This document shows, in pieces, positions 34,042 through 42,200 of a DNA stretch of 64,000 nt. How positions within the stretch are numbered: position 1 is the stretch's first letter; the number at the start of each line of letters is the position of its first letter. The stretch is from assembly GCF_030731085.1 (NCBI RefSeq), contig NZ_JASNFN010000021.1, positions 72,867-136,866 on the forward strand, given 5' to 3'. The DNA comes from Blastococcus carthaginiensis (GTDB lineage Bacteria > Actinomycetota > Actinomycetes > Mycobacteriales > Geodermatophilaceae). The position numbers were made by a program, and so were the translations under genes. The notes beneath the pieces were generated by a model. The model was given only the letters and a program-made list of their open reading frames with translations, did not search any database and was not told the DNA's origin.

Positions 34042-35031
34042 GTGCAGTGGCTCCTGGAGGCGAACACCGCAGGTCACAAGATCGCCCTCATGGTGGTCGC
34101 CATCCTGCTGTTCGCCGTCGTGATGGGCGCGATCCTGTTCGCCGTCGACCGGCCCAAGCGGGTGCCCACCTGGGTGATCGTGGCCGGCTTCCTCGGCCCC
34201 ACGTTCGTCCTGCTGCTGGTCGGGCTGGTGTACCCCGCGCTGGAGACCGTGCGCGGCTCGTTCTACGACAAGGACGGCTCGGAGTTCGTCGGCTTCGACA
34301 ACTACGCCACCGTCTTCACCGACGACAACTTCCAGCGCGTGCTGCTCAACACCGTGCTCTGGGTCCTGCTGGTCCCGGCGGTCACGACCGCCCTCGGGCT
34401 GGTCTACGCCTACCTGGTCGACCGCACCCGCTTCGAGTCCCTGGCCAAGGCGCTGGTCTTCCTACCCATGGCGATCTCCATGGTGGCGGCGGGCGTCATC
34501 TGGAAGTTCGTCTACGAGTTCCGCCCCGACCAGCCGGGGGTCAACCAGATCGGCCTGCTCAACCAGCTGCTGGTGTCGATCGGCATCGAGCCCCAGCAGT
34601 TCCTGCTGACCGCGCCGGCGAACACCTTCTTCCTCATCGTCGTGATGATCTGGATCCAGGCCGGGTTCGCCATGACGGTGCTCTCCGCGGCGATCAAGGC
34701 GATCCCCGACGACATCATCGAGGCGGCGCGGCTCGACGGCGTCGGCGGCCTGCAGATGTTCCGCTACGTCACCGTGCCGAGCATCCGCCCGGCGCTGGTC
34801 GTGGTGCTCACCACGATCGCGATCGTCACGCTCAAGGTCTTCGACGTCGTGCGCACGATGACCGGCGGCAACTTCGGCACCAGCGTCGTGGCCAACGAGT
34901 TCTACACGCAGGCCTTCCGCCAGTTCAACTTCGGCCTCGGCGCCGCGCTGGCGGTCCTGCTCTTCCTGCTGGTCATCCCGATCATCGCCTACAACGTCCG
35001 CCAGCTGCGCCTGGCCGAGGAGATCCGATGA
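34042..35031 (+). CDS. Sugar ABC transporter permease (AglF-like)
   Basis: The 329-residue MalF-type permease has two N-terminal helices (residues 11-33 and 41-62), then the transport domain. FLPMAISMVAAGVIWKFVYEFRP is characteristic of AglF-type subunits. The EAA loop is DIIEAARLDGVGGLQMFRYVTVPSIRP near residue 230. The GTG at 34042 is fixed by AAGGAGGTG seven bases upstream, the best Shine-Dalgarno sequence in the window. The end overlaps the next permease by ATGA. Confidence 0.9.
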   Translation: MQWLLEANTAGHKIALMVVAILLFAVVMGAILFAVDRPKRVPTWVIVAGFLGPTFVLLLVGLVYPALETVRGSFYDKDGSEFVGFDNYATVFTDDNFQRVLLNTVLWVLLVPAVTTALGLVYAYLVDRTRFESLAKALVFLPMAISMVAAGVIWKFVYEFRPDQPGVNQIGLLNQLLVSIGIEPQQFLLTAPANTFFLIVVMIWIQAGFAMTVLSAAIKAIPDDIIEAARLDGVGGLQMFRYVTVPSIRPALVVVLTTIAIVTLKVFDVVRTMTGGNFGTSVVANEFYTQAFRQFNFGLGAALAVLLFLLVIPIIAYNVRQLRLAEEIR

Positions 35032-35948
35032 CCACCACGACCCCCGTCATGGCCCCGGTGCCCGGGGAGGCGGACACCCGCGGCCGGACGCACACCCGGG
35101 CGGAGCGGGCCAAGAAGCGGCTCACCTCCCCCGCCGCGTCGCTGATCGCCATCGTCATCGCCGTCCTCTGGACCGTGCCGATCCTGGGCCTGCTGGTCAC
35201 CTCCTTCCGGCCGGAGCTCGACATCCGCCGCTCGGGCTGGTGGACGGCGTTCACCGACCCCGAGTTCACCCTCGACAACTACAACCAGGTGCTCTACGGC
35301 GGCACCGACTTCGCGGGGCTGTTCGTCAACTCGCTGGTCATCACGCTTCCGGCGGTGGTCATCCCGATCACCCTGGCGCTGCTGGCGGCCTACGCCTTCG
35401 CCTGGGTGCCGTTCCGGGGCCGCAGCATCCTCTTCGTCGCCGTCTTCTCGCTGCAGGTGGTCCCCATCCAGGTGACCCTCATCCCGCTGCTGAGCCTGTA
35501 CGTCGACGCCGGGCTGGCCGGGTCGTTCTGGACCATCTGGCTCTCGCACGCGATCTTCGCGCTGCCCCTGGCGATCTTCCTGCTGCACAACTTCATGAAG
35601 GAGATCCCGCCCTCGCTCGTCGAGGCCGCCCGCATGGACGGCGCGGGGCACGTGAAGATCTTCTTCCAGGTGCTGCTGCCGCTGCTCACCCCGGCGATCG
35701 CCGCGTTCGCCGTCTTCCAGTTCCTGTGGGTGTGGAACGACCTGCTCGTCGCCCTCACCTTCGCCGGTGGCGCCCAGGGCGTCTCCCCGCTCACGGTGCG
35801 GCTGGCCGACATGGTGGGCACCCGCGGCTCGGACTGGTACCTGCTCGCGGCCGGCGCCTTCGTCTCCATCATCCTGCCGCTGATCGTCTTCCTGGCGCTG
35901 CAGCGCTTCTTCGTGCGCGGTCTGCTGGCGGGGAGCGTCAAGGGCTGA
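35028..35948 (+). CDS. Sugar ABC transporter permease (AglG-like)
   Basis: The 306-residue MalG-type permease has a 35-residue polar N-terminus and six helices. The EAA loop SLVEAARMDGAGHVKIFFQVLLPLLTP is near residue 200 and the C-terminus ends RGLLAGSVKG. ATG 35028 overlaps the preceding stop by 4 bp, and GAGGAG lies a few bases upstream. It completes the channel of the second importer. A strong bidirectional terminator follows. Confidence 0.9.
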   Translation: MTTTTPVMAPVPGEADTRGRTHTRAERAKKRLTSPAASLIAIVIAVLWTVPILGLLVTSFRPELDIRRSGWWTAFTDPEFTLDNYNQVLYGGTDFAGLFVNSLVITLPAVVIPITLALLAAYAFAWVPFRGRSILFVAVFSLQVVPIQVTLIPLLSLYVDAGLAGSFWTIWLSHAIFALPLAIFLLHNFMKEIPPSLVEAARMDGAGHVKIFFQVLLPLLTPAIAAFAVFQFLWVWNDLLVALTFAGGAQGVSPLTVRLADMVGTRGSDWYLLAAGAFVSIILPLIVFLALQRFFVRGLLAGSVKG

Positions 35949-36030
35949 GCCCCCGCTCGCCCGCCGCGCGGAGGGCCCCGACCGCCCAGCCGGACCGGGC
36001 ACCGGCCGGCCGCAGGCCCCGGGGACGACG

Positions 36031-36059
36031 AAGGCCCCGGACCGTGGGTCCGGGGCCTT
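36031..36059. terminator. Perfect bidirectional terminator hairpin
   Basis: AAGGCCCCGGACC (36031-36043) and GGTCCGGGGCCTT (36047-36059) form a perfect 13-bp stem with a three-base loop. It lies between the convergent permease and wag31 genes and can end both transcripts. Confidence 0.85.
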
Positions 36060-36072
36060 CCTCGAGCTGTGC

Positions 36073-36813
36073 TCAGGCGCTGGCGTGCTGGTTCTGCCGC
36101 CCGGCGGCGGCGGGCTCGGCCGAGCCGCGGCTGTCCAGGTCGCGCAGGTGCGACTCGAGGTAGGACCGCAGCCGCGTGCGGTACTCGCGCTCGAAGGTGC
36201 GCAGCTCCTCGATCTTGCGCTCCAGGCTGCTGCGCTTCTCCTCGAGGCCGCCCATGACCTCGACGTGCCGGCGCTCGGCGTCCTGGTCGAGGGCGGCGGC
36301 CTTGGCGCGGGCCTCCCGCTCCATCGTCTCGGCGCGCGTCCGGGCGTCACCGATCATGGAATCGGCCCGGTGCTTGGCCTCGGCGACCATCTGCTCGCTC
36401 TTGGCGCGCGCCTCGGTCACCATCCGGTCGCTGTTGGTCTTGGCGCCGGTGAGCATCTGCTCGGCCTGGGTCTTGGCCTCGTTGACGTAGCGGTCAGCGG
36501 TCTCGGTGGCCAGCGCGAGCATGCGCGAGGCCCGGGCGCTGTCGTCCTCGCGGGGCTGCTGCACCACGGGCGGCGCGGGAGCCGGCTGCGGCGCCGGAGC
36601 CGGGACGGGGGCCGGCGGCTCGGGCCGCTCCTCGACGCGCGCACCGGCCCGGCCGGCGCTGGAGCGCAGCTCGTTGTTCTCCTCGATCAGGCGGGCCAGC
36701 TCGGCCTCCACCACGTCGAGGAAGGCGTCGACCTCGTCCTCGTCGTAGCCCCGCTTGCCGATGGGCGGCTTCTTGAAGACGACGTTGTGCACGTCGGCAG
36801 GCGTGAGTGGCAT
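36073..36813 (-). CDS. wag31: DivIVA/Wag31 polar growth protein
   Basis: The 246-residue cytoplasmic protein opens with LTPADVHNVVFKKPPIGKRGYDEDEVDAFLDVVEAEL, the membrane-binding DivIVA domain. A Pro/Ala linker (residues 60-90) follows, then a long coiled coil with repeated AEAK/ARTRAE heptads (95-220). In actinobacteria it gathers at curved membranes and directs tip growth. GAGGTGA lies six bases before the ATG. Its place after yggT and sepF at the distal end of the division cluster is the standard actinobacterial order. Confidence 0.95.
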   Translation of the reverse strand: MPLTPADVHNVVFKKPPIGKRGYDEDEVDAFLDVVEAELARLIEENNELRSSAGRAGARVEERPEPPAPVPAPAPQPAPAPPVVQQPREDDSARASRMLALATETADRYVNEAKTQAEQMLTGAKTNSDRMVTEARAKSEQMVAEAKHRADSMIGDARTRAETMEREARAKAAALDQDAERRHVEVMGGLEEKRSSLERKIEELRTFEREYRTRLRSYLESHLRDLDSRGSAEPAAAGRQNQHASA

Positions 36814-36907
36814 CGCAGGTCACCTCAGGTCGGACGGCGGGACAGGGCGGTGGGAGCGGCGGCGGGGCGCCACCGTCCGACGGCTCTGACCCGGGGGGTT
36901 TCAGCGG

Positions 36908-37195
36908 TCATGCGAGTGCGAGCGTGACGTTCCGGAGGACCACCACGGCGATCAGCAGCACCATAAACCCGAGGTCCAGCCGGATGGACCCCAGGTTCAA
37001 CGGCGGGATCACCTTCCGCACCGCCTTCAGCGGCGGGTCGGTGGTGGAGTAGACGATCTCGAGGCCGGCCGCGACCGCCCCCGAAGGCCGCCAGCTGCGC
37101 GCCAGCACCATCACCCAGTCGACGACGAACCGCGCGAAGAGCAGGACGAGGAAGACGAGCAGCACCGATGAGACGATCTGCCAGAAAAGAGACAC
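36908..37195 (-). CDS. YggT family membrane protein
   Basis: The 95-residue protein has two hydrophobic segments (residues 3-28 and 72-92) around the conserved IVYSTTDPPLKAVRKVIPPLNLGSIRLDLGFMV, which defines the YggT family. It is a membrane protein of unclear function, regularly found between sepF and wag31 in actinobacteria and thought to act in cell division or envelope maintenance. The GTG start at 37195 has only a weak GAGCGGGG site. Confidence 0.92.
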   Translation of the reverse strand: MSLFWQIVSSVLLVFLVLLFARFVVDWVMVLARSWRPSGAVAAGLEIVYSTTDPPLKAVRKVIPPLNLGSIRLDLGFMVLLIAVVVLRNVTLALA

Positions 37196-37244
37196 GGGCC
37201 CCGCTCGATCAGGGCACCACCCGGTGCCGACTCCACTGCGCCGC

Positions 37245-37958
37245 TCAGGACTTCTCGGAGAACCCGCCCTCGCGGATCTTCGCCTTGTCCTCAGCGGTGA
37301 CGGCGACGTCCTGCGGACTGAGCAGGAACACCTTCGCCGTGACGCGCTCGATACTACCGCGCAGTCCGAAGCTCAGGCCCGCAGCGAAGTCGACGAGGCG
37401 CTTGGCGTCGGCGTCGTCCATCTCGGTGAGGTTCATGATGACCGGCATGCCGTCGCGGAACCGCTCGCCGATGGTGCGTGCCTCGTTGTAGGTGCGCGGG
37501 TGCAGGGTGACGACCTGGTAGCTCTTGGCCACGGGTGCTGGTGCCGCCTCGGGCTCGGGTTCGGGGGCCACCACCGGCTCGCGGACGGCGAGGCCGGCCG
37601 CGGCGACGGGGCCGCTGGTGGTGCTCAGCACGCGTGAGCCGGTCGCGCCGGTCGCGCCGGCGCCGGTCGGGGCGAGGCCGAGGGGGCGGGCCTGGACGCG
37701 GCGCACCGACAGGGGCTCAAGGTCGCGGGCCGGGGGCACCGGGGCGAGGTCGTCGTCGGCGTAGTCGTCGGCGTACTCGTCGTCGGCGTAGCCGCGGTCG
37801 GCGAAGCCCTCGCCGTAGCGGTCCTCGTCGTAGCGGCCGTAGCGACGATCGTGCTCGAGCTCGTCGGACGGGCGGGCGTCGTACCGGCCGTAGCCGCGGG
37901 GCACGTCGTCCTCGACGAGCCCCAGGTAGATCCCCATCTTCCGCATGGCTCCGGCCAT
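37245..37958 (-). CDS. sepF: Cell division protein SepF
   Basis: The 237-residue protein has an N-terminal membrane-targeting helix (MRKMGIYLGLVEDD), a variable acidic Tyr/Asp/Arg-rich linker of about 130 residues and the conserved SepF core (residues 145-237: SYQVVTLHPRTYNEARTIGERFRDGMPVIMNLTEMDDADAKRLVDFAAGLSFGLRGSIERVTAKVFLLSP). SepF anchors FtsZ filaments to the membrane, and actinobacteria, which lack FtsA, depend on it. GGGGAGG is five bases before the ATG. The second in-frame ATG (MRKMG) would match shorter SepF proteins. Confidence 0.95.
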   Translation of the reverse strand: MAGAMRKMGIYLGLVEDDVPRGYGRYDARPSDELEHDRRYGRYDEDRYGEGFADRGYADDEYADDYADDDLAPVPPARDLEPLSVRRVQARPLGLAPTGAGATGATGSRVLSTTSGPVAAAGLAVREPVVAPEPEPEAAPAPVAKSYQVVTLHPRTYNEARTIGERFRDGMPVIMNLTEMDDADAKRLVDFAAGLSFGLRGSIERVTAKVFLLSPQDVAVTAEDKAKIREGGFSEKS

Positions 37959-38009
37959 CGGACCTCCCCCTCTACTGGTGTCCTCAGCGTCGCGTCTGCA
38001 CGGTCGTCG

Positions 38010-38786
38010 TCACATCGTCCCGGGCCGCCCCCGTTCCTGGCGCGGCTCGTGCGACTGCTGTGACTCGCGTGGCTGGTGTTGCTCGAACTCCCCGGAGGGT
38101 AGGGGGCGGTCGCCGAACAACGCGGTTCCGACACGCACGAGCGTGGCGCCCGCGGCGATCGCCTCCTCCAGGTCGCCGCTCATCCCCGCGGAGATCTCGA
38201 CGGCCTCCGGGTGGTCGGCGCGCAGCCGCTCGGCCACCCGGGCCAGCCGGGCGAACGCGGGCGCCGGCTCCTCCCCCCGGGGCGCGACGGCCATGACACC
38301 GCGCAGCCGCAGGCCGGCGGCCGACGTCACGGCGTCGGCGAGCGCGGGCACCTCCTCCGGCGGCGCCCCACCGCGCGCGGCGGCGGCCCCCTCGGGGCCG
38401 CCCAGGTCCACCTGGAGCAGCACGTCCACGGGGCGGCCGGCCTCCTGGCCGGCCCGGTCCAGCGTGGTGGCCAGCGAGGCGCGGTCCAGGGAGTGGACGA
38501 CGGCCCCGGTGCGGGCCACCGCGGCGGCCTTGTTCCGCTGCAACTGCCCGACGAGGTGCCACCGCACGTCGACGCTGCCGAGCTCACCTGCCTTGCCCAG
38601 GAGCTCCTGCACCCGGTTCTCGCCGAAGTCCCGCTGCCCGAGCGCGGCGAGCGCGCGCACGTCCTCGGCGGGCCAGGTCTTGCTGACCGCCAGCAGCCGC
38701 ACGGTCGCGGGGTCGCGCCCGGCAGCCCGGGCGGCCCGGTCGATGCGGGCGCGCACCGTGCGCAGGTTCTCAGCGAGCGAGCTCAC
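38010..38786 (-). CDS. YggS family PLP-binding protein
   Basis: The 258-residue protein is a PLP-homeostasis protein of the COG0325 family. LLAVSKTWP supplies the PLP lysine (Lys36), GENRVQEL and WHLVGQLQRNKA follow, and SAGMSGDLEEAIAAGATLVRVGTALFG closes the barrel. It has no known enzyme activity; it buffers pyridoxal phosphate. The family start SSLAENL sets GTG 38786, though the frame is open 24 codons further. A 25-residue polar tail (QHQPRESQQSHEPRQE) is extra. It lies in the usual position between pgeF and sepF. Confidence 0.93.
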   Translation of the reverse strand: MSSLAENLRTVRARIDRAARAAGRDPATVRLLAVSKTWPAEDVRALAALGQRDFGENRVQELLGKAGELGSVDVRWHLVGQLQRNKAAAVARTGAVVHSLDRASLATTLDRAGQEAGRPVDVLLQVDLGGPEGAAAARGGAPPEEVPALADAVTSAAGLRLRGVMAVAPRGEEPAPAFARLARVAERLRADHPEAVEISAGMSGDLEEAIAAGATLVRVGTALFGDRPLPSGEFEQHQPRESQQSHEPRQERGRPGTM

Positions 38787-38826
38787 GGCGCAGATTGTGC
38801 GCGCAGCGACCGGCCCCCGTGCAGGG

Positions 38827-38854
38827 CCCCGCCGCGAGCCTGCGAGCGACGGGG
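38827..38854 (-). terminator. Hairpin after pgeF
   Basis: CCCCGCCGC (38827-38835) pairs with GCGACGGGG (38846-38854) with one mismatch or wobble. The loop GAGCCTGCGA closely resembles the loop of the hairpin after ftsZ. It begins 22 bp after the pgeF stop. Confidence 0.45.
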
Positions 38855-38875
38855 GCACGGGGGCCTTCCCCTTCC

Positions 38876-39607
38876 TCAGCCCAGCCAGACCAGACCGGCC
38901 TGGCGGCCGGTGACGCCGTCGCGGCGGTGGGAGTAGAGCGTGGGGTCCTCGACGGTGCAGCGGGGGTCCTGCACGACCTCCGGGATGCCGGCGCGCCGGA
39001 GGATCTCCTCGACGCCGGCCCGCAGGTCCAGGCCGGCGCTACCGGCCCGGGTGGGGACCGCCGCGGCGGGTGCGACCCGCGCCACCTCGCGCTGCATCTC
39101 CCCGGGCACCTCGTAGCAGGCCCCGCAGACCGCCGGGCCCAGCAGCGCGGTCACGTTCCTGGCCCGGGCGCCGAGGCTCGCCATGGCGGACAGAGCTGCC
39201 GGGAGCACGCCCTTGCGCAGCCCCTCGCGGCCGGCGTGGACCGCCGCGACGACGCCCGCCTCGTGGTCGGCCAGCAGGACCGGCACGCAGTCGGCCGCGA
39301 GCACGGCCAGGACCAGCCCGGGGGTCGCGGTCACCAGCGCGTCGGTGGCGGGCACCGGCCCGTCCTGCGGCCGCTCGACGACGGCGACGCCGGTGCCGTG
39401 CACCTGGTCCATCCAGACCAGCCGGTCCTCCCCCACGCCGAGCTCCCGGGCCACGCGGGCCCGGTTGGCGGCGACGTCACCGGGGTCGTCGCCCACGTGG
39501 GAGCCCAGGTTGAAGGAGTCGTAGGGCGGACGGGAACGGCCGCCCCGCCGGTCGGTGACGACCCTGCGAGGTCGTACCGCCGACGGAGCGGCCGGTTCGT
39601 TGCTCAT
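38876..39607 (-). CDS. pgeF: Peptidoglycan editing factor PgeF (YfiH/laccase-domain)
   Basis: The 243-residue protein has the copper/zinc-oxidoreductase-like fold with SFNLGSHVGDDPGDVAANRARV near residue 31, QVHG near 68, AVLAADCVPVLLAD with the catalytic Cys, VHAGREGLRKGVL with His, and GPAVCGACYEV. In E. coli the homologue trims wrong amino acids from peptidoglycan precursors. Its place directly after ftsZ is common in actinobacteria and fits a cell-wall role. The ATG at 39607 is the first start. Confidence 0.93.
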   Translation of the reverse strand: MSNEPAAPSAVRPRRVVTDRRGGRSRPPYDSFNLGSHVGDDPGDVAANRARVARELGVGEDRLVWMDQVHGTGVAVVERPQDGPVPATDALVTATPGLVLAVLAADCVPVLLADHEAGVVAAVHAGREGLRKGVLPAALSAMASLGARARNVTALLGPAVCGACYEVPGEMQREVARVAPAAAVPTRAGSAGLDLRAGVEEILRRAGIPEVVQDPRCTVEDPTLYSHRRDGVTGRQAGLVWLG

Positions 39608-39640
39608 CGCGCCAGACGATACGTGCCCGGCGCGCTACGG

Positions 39641-39689
39641 CCCCGCCCAGAGGCTCGTCCCGAGCGTGCGAGGGACGAGGAGGGCGGGG
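39641..39689 (-). terminator. Two-part hairpin after ftsZ
   Basis: An outer CCCCGCCC/GGGCGGGG stem (39641-39648 with 39682-39689) and an inner CTCGTCCC/GGGACGAG stem share the loop GAGCGTGCGA. It lies 4 bp after the ftsZ stop and probably ends or dampens the division-cluster transcript. Confidence 0.65.
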
Positions 39690-39693
39690 TCCT

Positions 39694-41016
39694 TCAGCCC
39701 TTGAGGAACTCGGGGATGTCCAGCTCTTCCTCGAAGTCCTCGTTCGACAGCGGCCGACGGCCGTTGCCCGCGGAGCCCTGGATGGGCGGCAGCGGGGGCA
39801 CGGTCAGGCCGCCCCCGGTGCCCGGCCGCCCGCCGGAGGCCGGCGGGGCCTGCTGGGCGAGCCGCTCCCCCGTCACCGGGGGGGCGGCGGGGGCCGGAGC
39901 CGCAGCCGGCGCGGAGCCGGCCGACGGCGCCGCGACCGGCGGCGGTGCGGCGGCCACCGGCGGGGCGGCCACCGGGCGGCGGTGCGCGGCGAACGGTGAC
40001 GCGCCCCCGGTGGAGAGCGGCGCCTGCGGCGCACCGCTCGCCGCCGCGCCGTCCTTGCGCGTGTTGGGCCGGCCGCCGTCGAAGCCGGCGGCGATGACGG
40101 TCACCCGCACCTCGTCACCGAGCGCGTCGTCGATCACCGCGCCGAAGATGATGTTGGCGTCGGGGTGCGCGGCGTCCGACACCAGCGAGGCGGCCTCGTT
40201 GATCTCGAACAGGCCGAGGTCCGACCCGCCCGAGATCGACAGCAGCACGCCGTGGGCGCCCTCCATCGAGGCCTCCAGCAGCGGGCTGGCGATCGCCTGC
40301 TCGGCGGCGAGCAGCGCCCGGTTGTCACCGCGCGCGCTGCCGATGCCCATCAGCGCCGAGCCCGCCCCGGACATGACCGACTTGACGTCGGCGAAGTCCA
40401 GGTTGATCAGGCCGGGCGTGGTGATCAGGTCGGTGATGCCCTGGACACCGGAGAGCAGCACCTGGTCGGCGGTGCGGAAGGCATCCATGACGCTGACGTT
40501 CCGGTCGCCCAGCTGCAGCAGCCGGTCGTTCGGGATCACGATGAGCGTGTCGCACTCGTTGCGCAGCTCCTCGATGCCCGACTCGGCCTGCACCGCGCGC
40601 CGCTTGCCCTCGAAGGCGAACGGGCGGGTGACGACACCGATGGTCAGCGCGCCGAGCTTGCGCGCGATGGAGGCCACGACGGGCGCGCCACCGGTGCCGG
40701 TGCCACCGCCCTCGCCCGCGGTCACGAAGACCATGTCGGCGCCCTTGAGCACCTCCTCGATCTCCTCGCGGTGGTCCTCGGCGGCCTGCCGGCCGACGTC
40801 GGGCTGCGCACCGGCGCCCAGCCCGCGCGTGAGCTCACGGCCGACGTCGAGCTTGACGTCGGCGTCGCTCATCAGCAGCGCCTGCGCGTCGGTGTTGATC
40901 GCGATGAACTCGACCCCCTTGAGGCCGACTTCGATCATGCGGTTGACCGCGTTCACCCCGCCGCCGCCGATGCCGACGACCTTGATGACCGCTAGATAGT
41001 TGTGCGGAGGTGTCAT
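39694..41016 (-). CDS. ftsZ: Cell division GTPase FtsZ
   Basis: The 440-residue tubulin homologue forms the division ring. NYLAVIKVVGIGGGGVNAV starts the GTPase domain. GGGTGTG is at residues 103-109, and NLDFADV and the synergy segment follow. After residue 315 comes a 110-residue Pro/Ala linker and the conserved end DIPEFLKG, which binds SepF and FtsW. GGAG stands eight bases before ATG 41016. It lies last in the mur-fts block, behind its own promoter region of 368 bp. Confidence 0.98.
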   Translation of the reverse strand: MTPPHNYLAVIKVVGIGGGGVNAVNRMIEVGLKGVEFIAINTDAQALLMSDADVKLDVGRELTRGLGAGAQPDVGRQAAEDHREEIEEVLKGADMVFVTAGEGGGTGTGGAPVVASIARKLGALTIGVVTRPFAFEGKRRAVQAESGIEELRNECDTLIVIPNDRLLQLGDRNVSVMDAFRTADQVLLSGVQGITDLITTPGLINLDFADVKSVMSGAGSALMGIGSARGDNRALLAAEQAIASPLLEASMEGAHGVLLSISGGSDLGLFEINEAASLVSDAAHPDANIIFGAVIDDALGDEVRVTVIAAGFDGGRPNTRKDGAAASGAPQAPLSTGGASPFAAHRRPVAAPPVAAAPPPVAAPSAGSAPAAAPAPAAPPVTGERLAQQAPPASGGRPGTGGGLTVPPLPPIQGSAGNGRRPLSNEDFEEELDIPEFLKG

Positions 41017-41384
41017 GCGGCGCTCCTACCGTGTCCCTCAACCTCGAGTTCAGCCTTACAGTTATGTCAACCAGGTCGACGGGGTTGAAGTTAGGTGCGT
41101 GCCGAGAGGCGCTACAAGCACCCTCTCCGGGTCGGCGTGTCGGTGGACGCGGATCGCACCAGACTCCTGCGACCCGTTGGTCACATCTGCACCACTGGCT
41201 GTGACGACTCGCGCCGGAAACGTCTCATCCCGTGATCCAGGCGCCGCCGCCGCGCGTGCGCAGAAAGATCCGTGACCGGGGTGCGTGTCGGGCGTGTCGC
41301 GGACGACGGCGTGTCGCGGAGGGAGCCCGCCCGAGCCGGTGCGCACCCGCGCGGCCACCGAGCGCCACCGGACCGGCGTCGGGG
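41017..41384 (-). promoter_or_regulatory. ftsQ-ftsZ intergenic region with ftsZ promoter candidates
   Basis: No gene is apparent in these 368 bp. On the minus strand TTGTAG (41112-41117) and TAACTT (41088-41093) are 18 bp apart and would start a transcript near 41080. A perfect TTGACA (41065-41070) lies closer to ftsZ but lacks a clear -10 at normal spacing. The stretch 41041-41095 is markedly AT-richer than its surroundings, as expected for a promoter. ftsZ of Streptomyces is driven by several promoters in this same gap. Confidence 0.5.
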
Positions 41385-42200
41385 TCAGCGCAGGACGACG
41401 GCGTCGGGTGCGCTGACGTCGACGAGGTCGGCCGGCTCGAGCTCGCCGTCCGCGATCCGGTCGAGCAGCGCGACGAGGACCTGGCCCTTGGTGGCCGACT
41501 CCTCGGCGCCGCCCCAGACGACCACCGTGCCGTCGGCCAGGGTGAGCGTGATCGACTGCGCGTCGGGCGCGGCGACCTCGACGACGTCCGCCCGCAGCTG
41601 CTCGGGCAGGGCGCGGATCGCGGCGATGCCCGCCATGGTGGCCGGGTCGGCCGGCGCCGGGTCGTCGACGGTCAGCGGGACGACGCCGCGCGGGGCATCC
41701 CCCGTGACCGAGTCGATGAGCACGCCCTCGGCGTCGACCAGCGACCGCCGCCCGGGTGAGCCGACGACCGCCACCGGCACGCGCTCGGCGACCGTGATCA
41801 CGATCCGGTCGGGCCAGCCCCGGGCCGCCTCCACGCCGCGGACCTGCGGCAGCCGGGCCACCCGGTCCTCCACCGCGTCGAGGTCCACCCGGAGCAGGGG
41901 CACCCCCTCGGGCACCTGGGCCACCTCCCGCACGCGGTCGGCCGTCAGGGTCGCCGTCCCGTCCACCTGCACGGCGCGGACCGCAAGCCACGGGCCCAGC
42001 CAGAGCAGCCAGCCGATCGCCGCGACGACGGTCAGCGCCGCCGCCACCTGGAGCGACCGCCGGTGCCGGGTCCGCTTCCGCGCCGGGCGGCGGTCGGGCA
42101 GCGGGGTGACCCGGGTGCCGCGGCGGTCGGCGGACCGGCGGTCGGCCGGGCCGCGGCCGCGCCGGCTCCGGTCACGCGTGGTGCTGCCGGTCCGGTTCAC
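41385..42200 (-). CDS. ftsQ: Cell division protein FtsQ
   Basis: The 271-residue bitopic protein has a 48-residue basic cytoplasmic N-terminus, one helix at about 49-71 and then the POTRA domain (VRAVQVDGTATLTADRVREVAQVPEGVPLLRVDLDAVEDRVARLPQV). The beta domain follows with IVITVAERVPVAVV. It links FtsL/FtsB to the septal synthase. The GTG start overlaps the murC stop by 4 bp. Confidence 0.94.
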   Translation of the reverse strand: MNRTGSTTRDRSRRGRGPADRRSADRRGTRVTPLPDRRPARKRTRHRRSLQVAAALTVVAAIGWLLWLGPWLAVRAVQVDGTATLTADRVREVAQVPEGVPLLRVDLDAVEDRVARLPQVRGVEAARGWPDRIVITVAERVPVAVVGSPGRRSLVDAEGVLIDSVTGDAPRGVVPLTVDDPAPADPATMAGIAAIRALPEQLRADVVEVAAPDAQSITLTLADGTVVVWGGAEESATKGQVLVALLDRIADGELEPADLVDVSAPDAVVLR

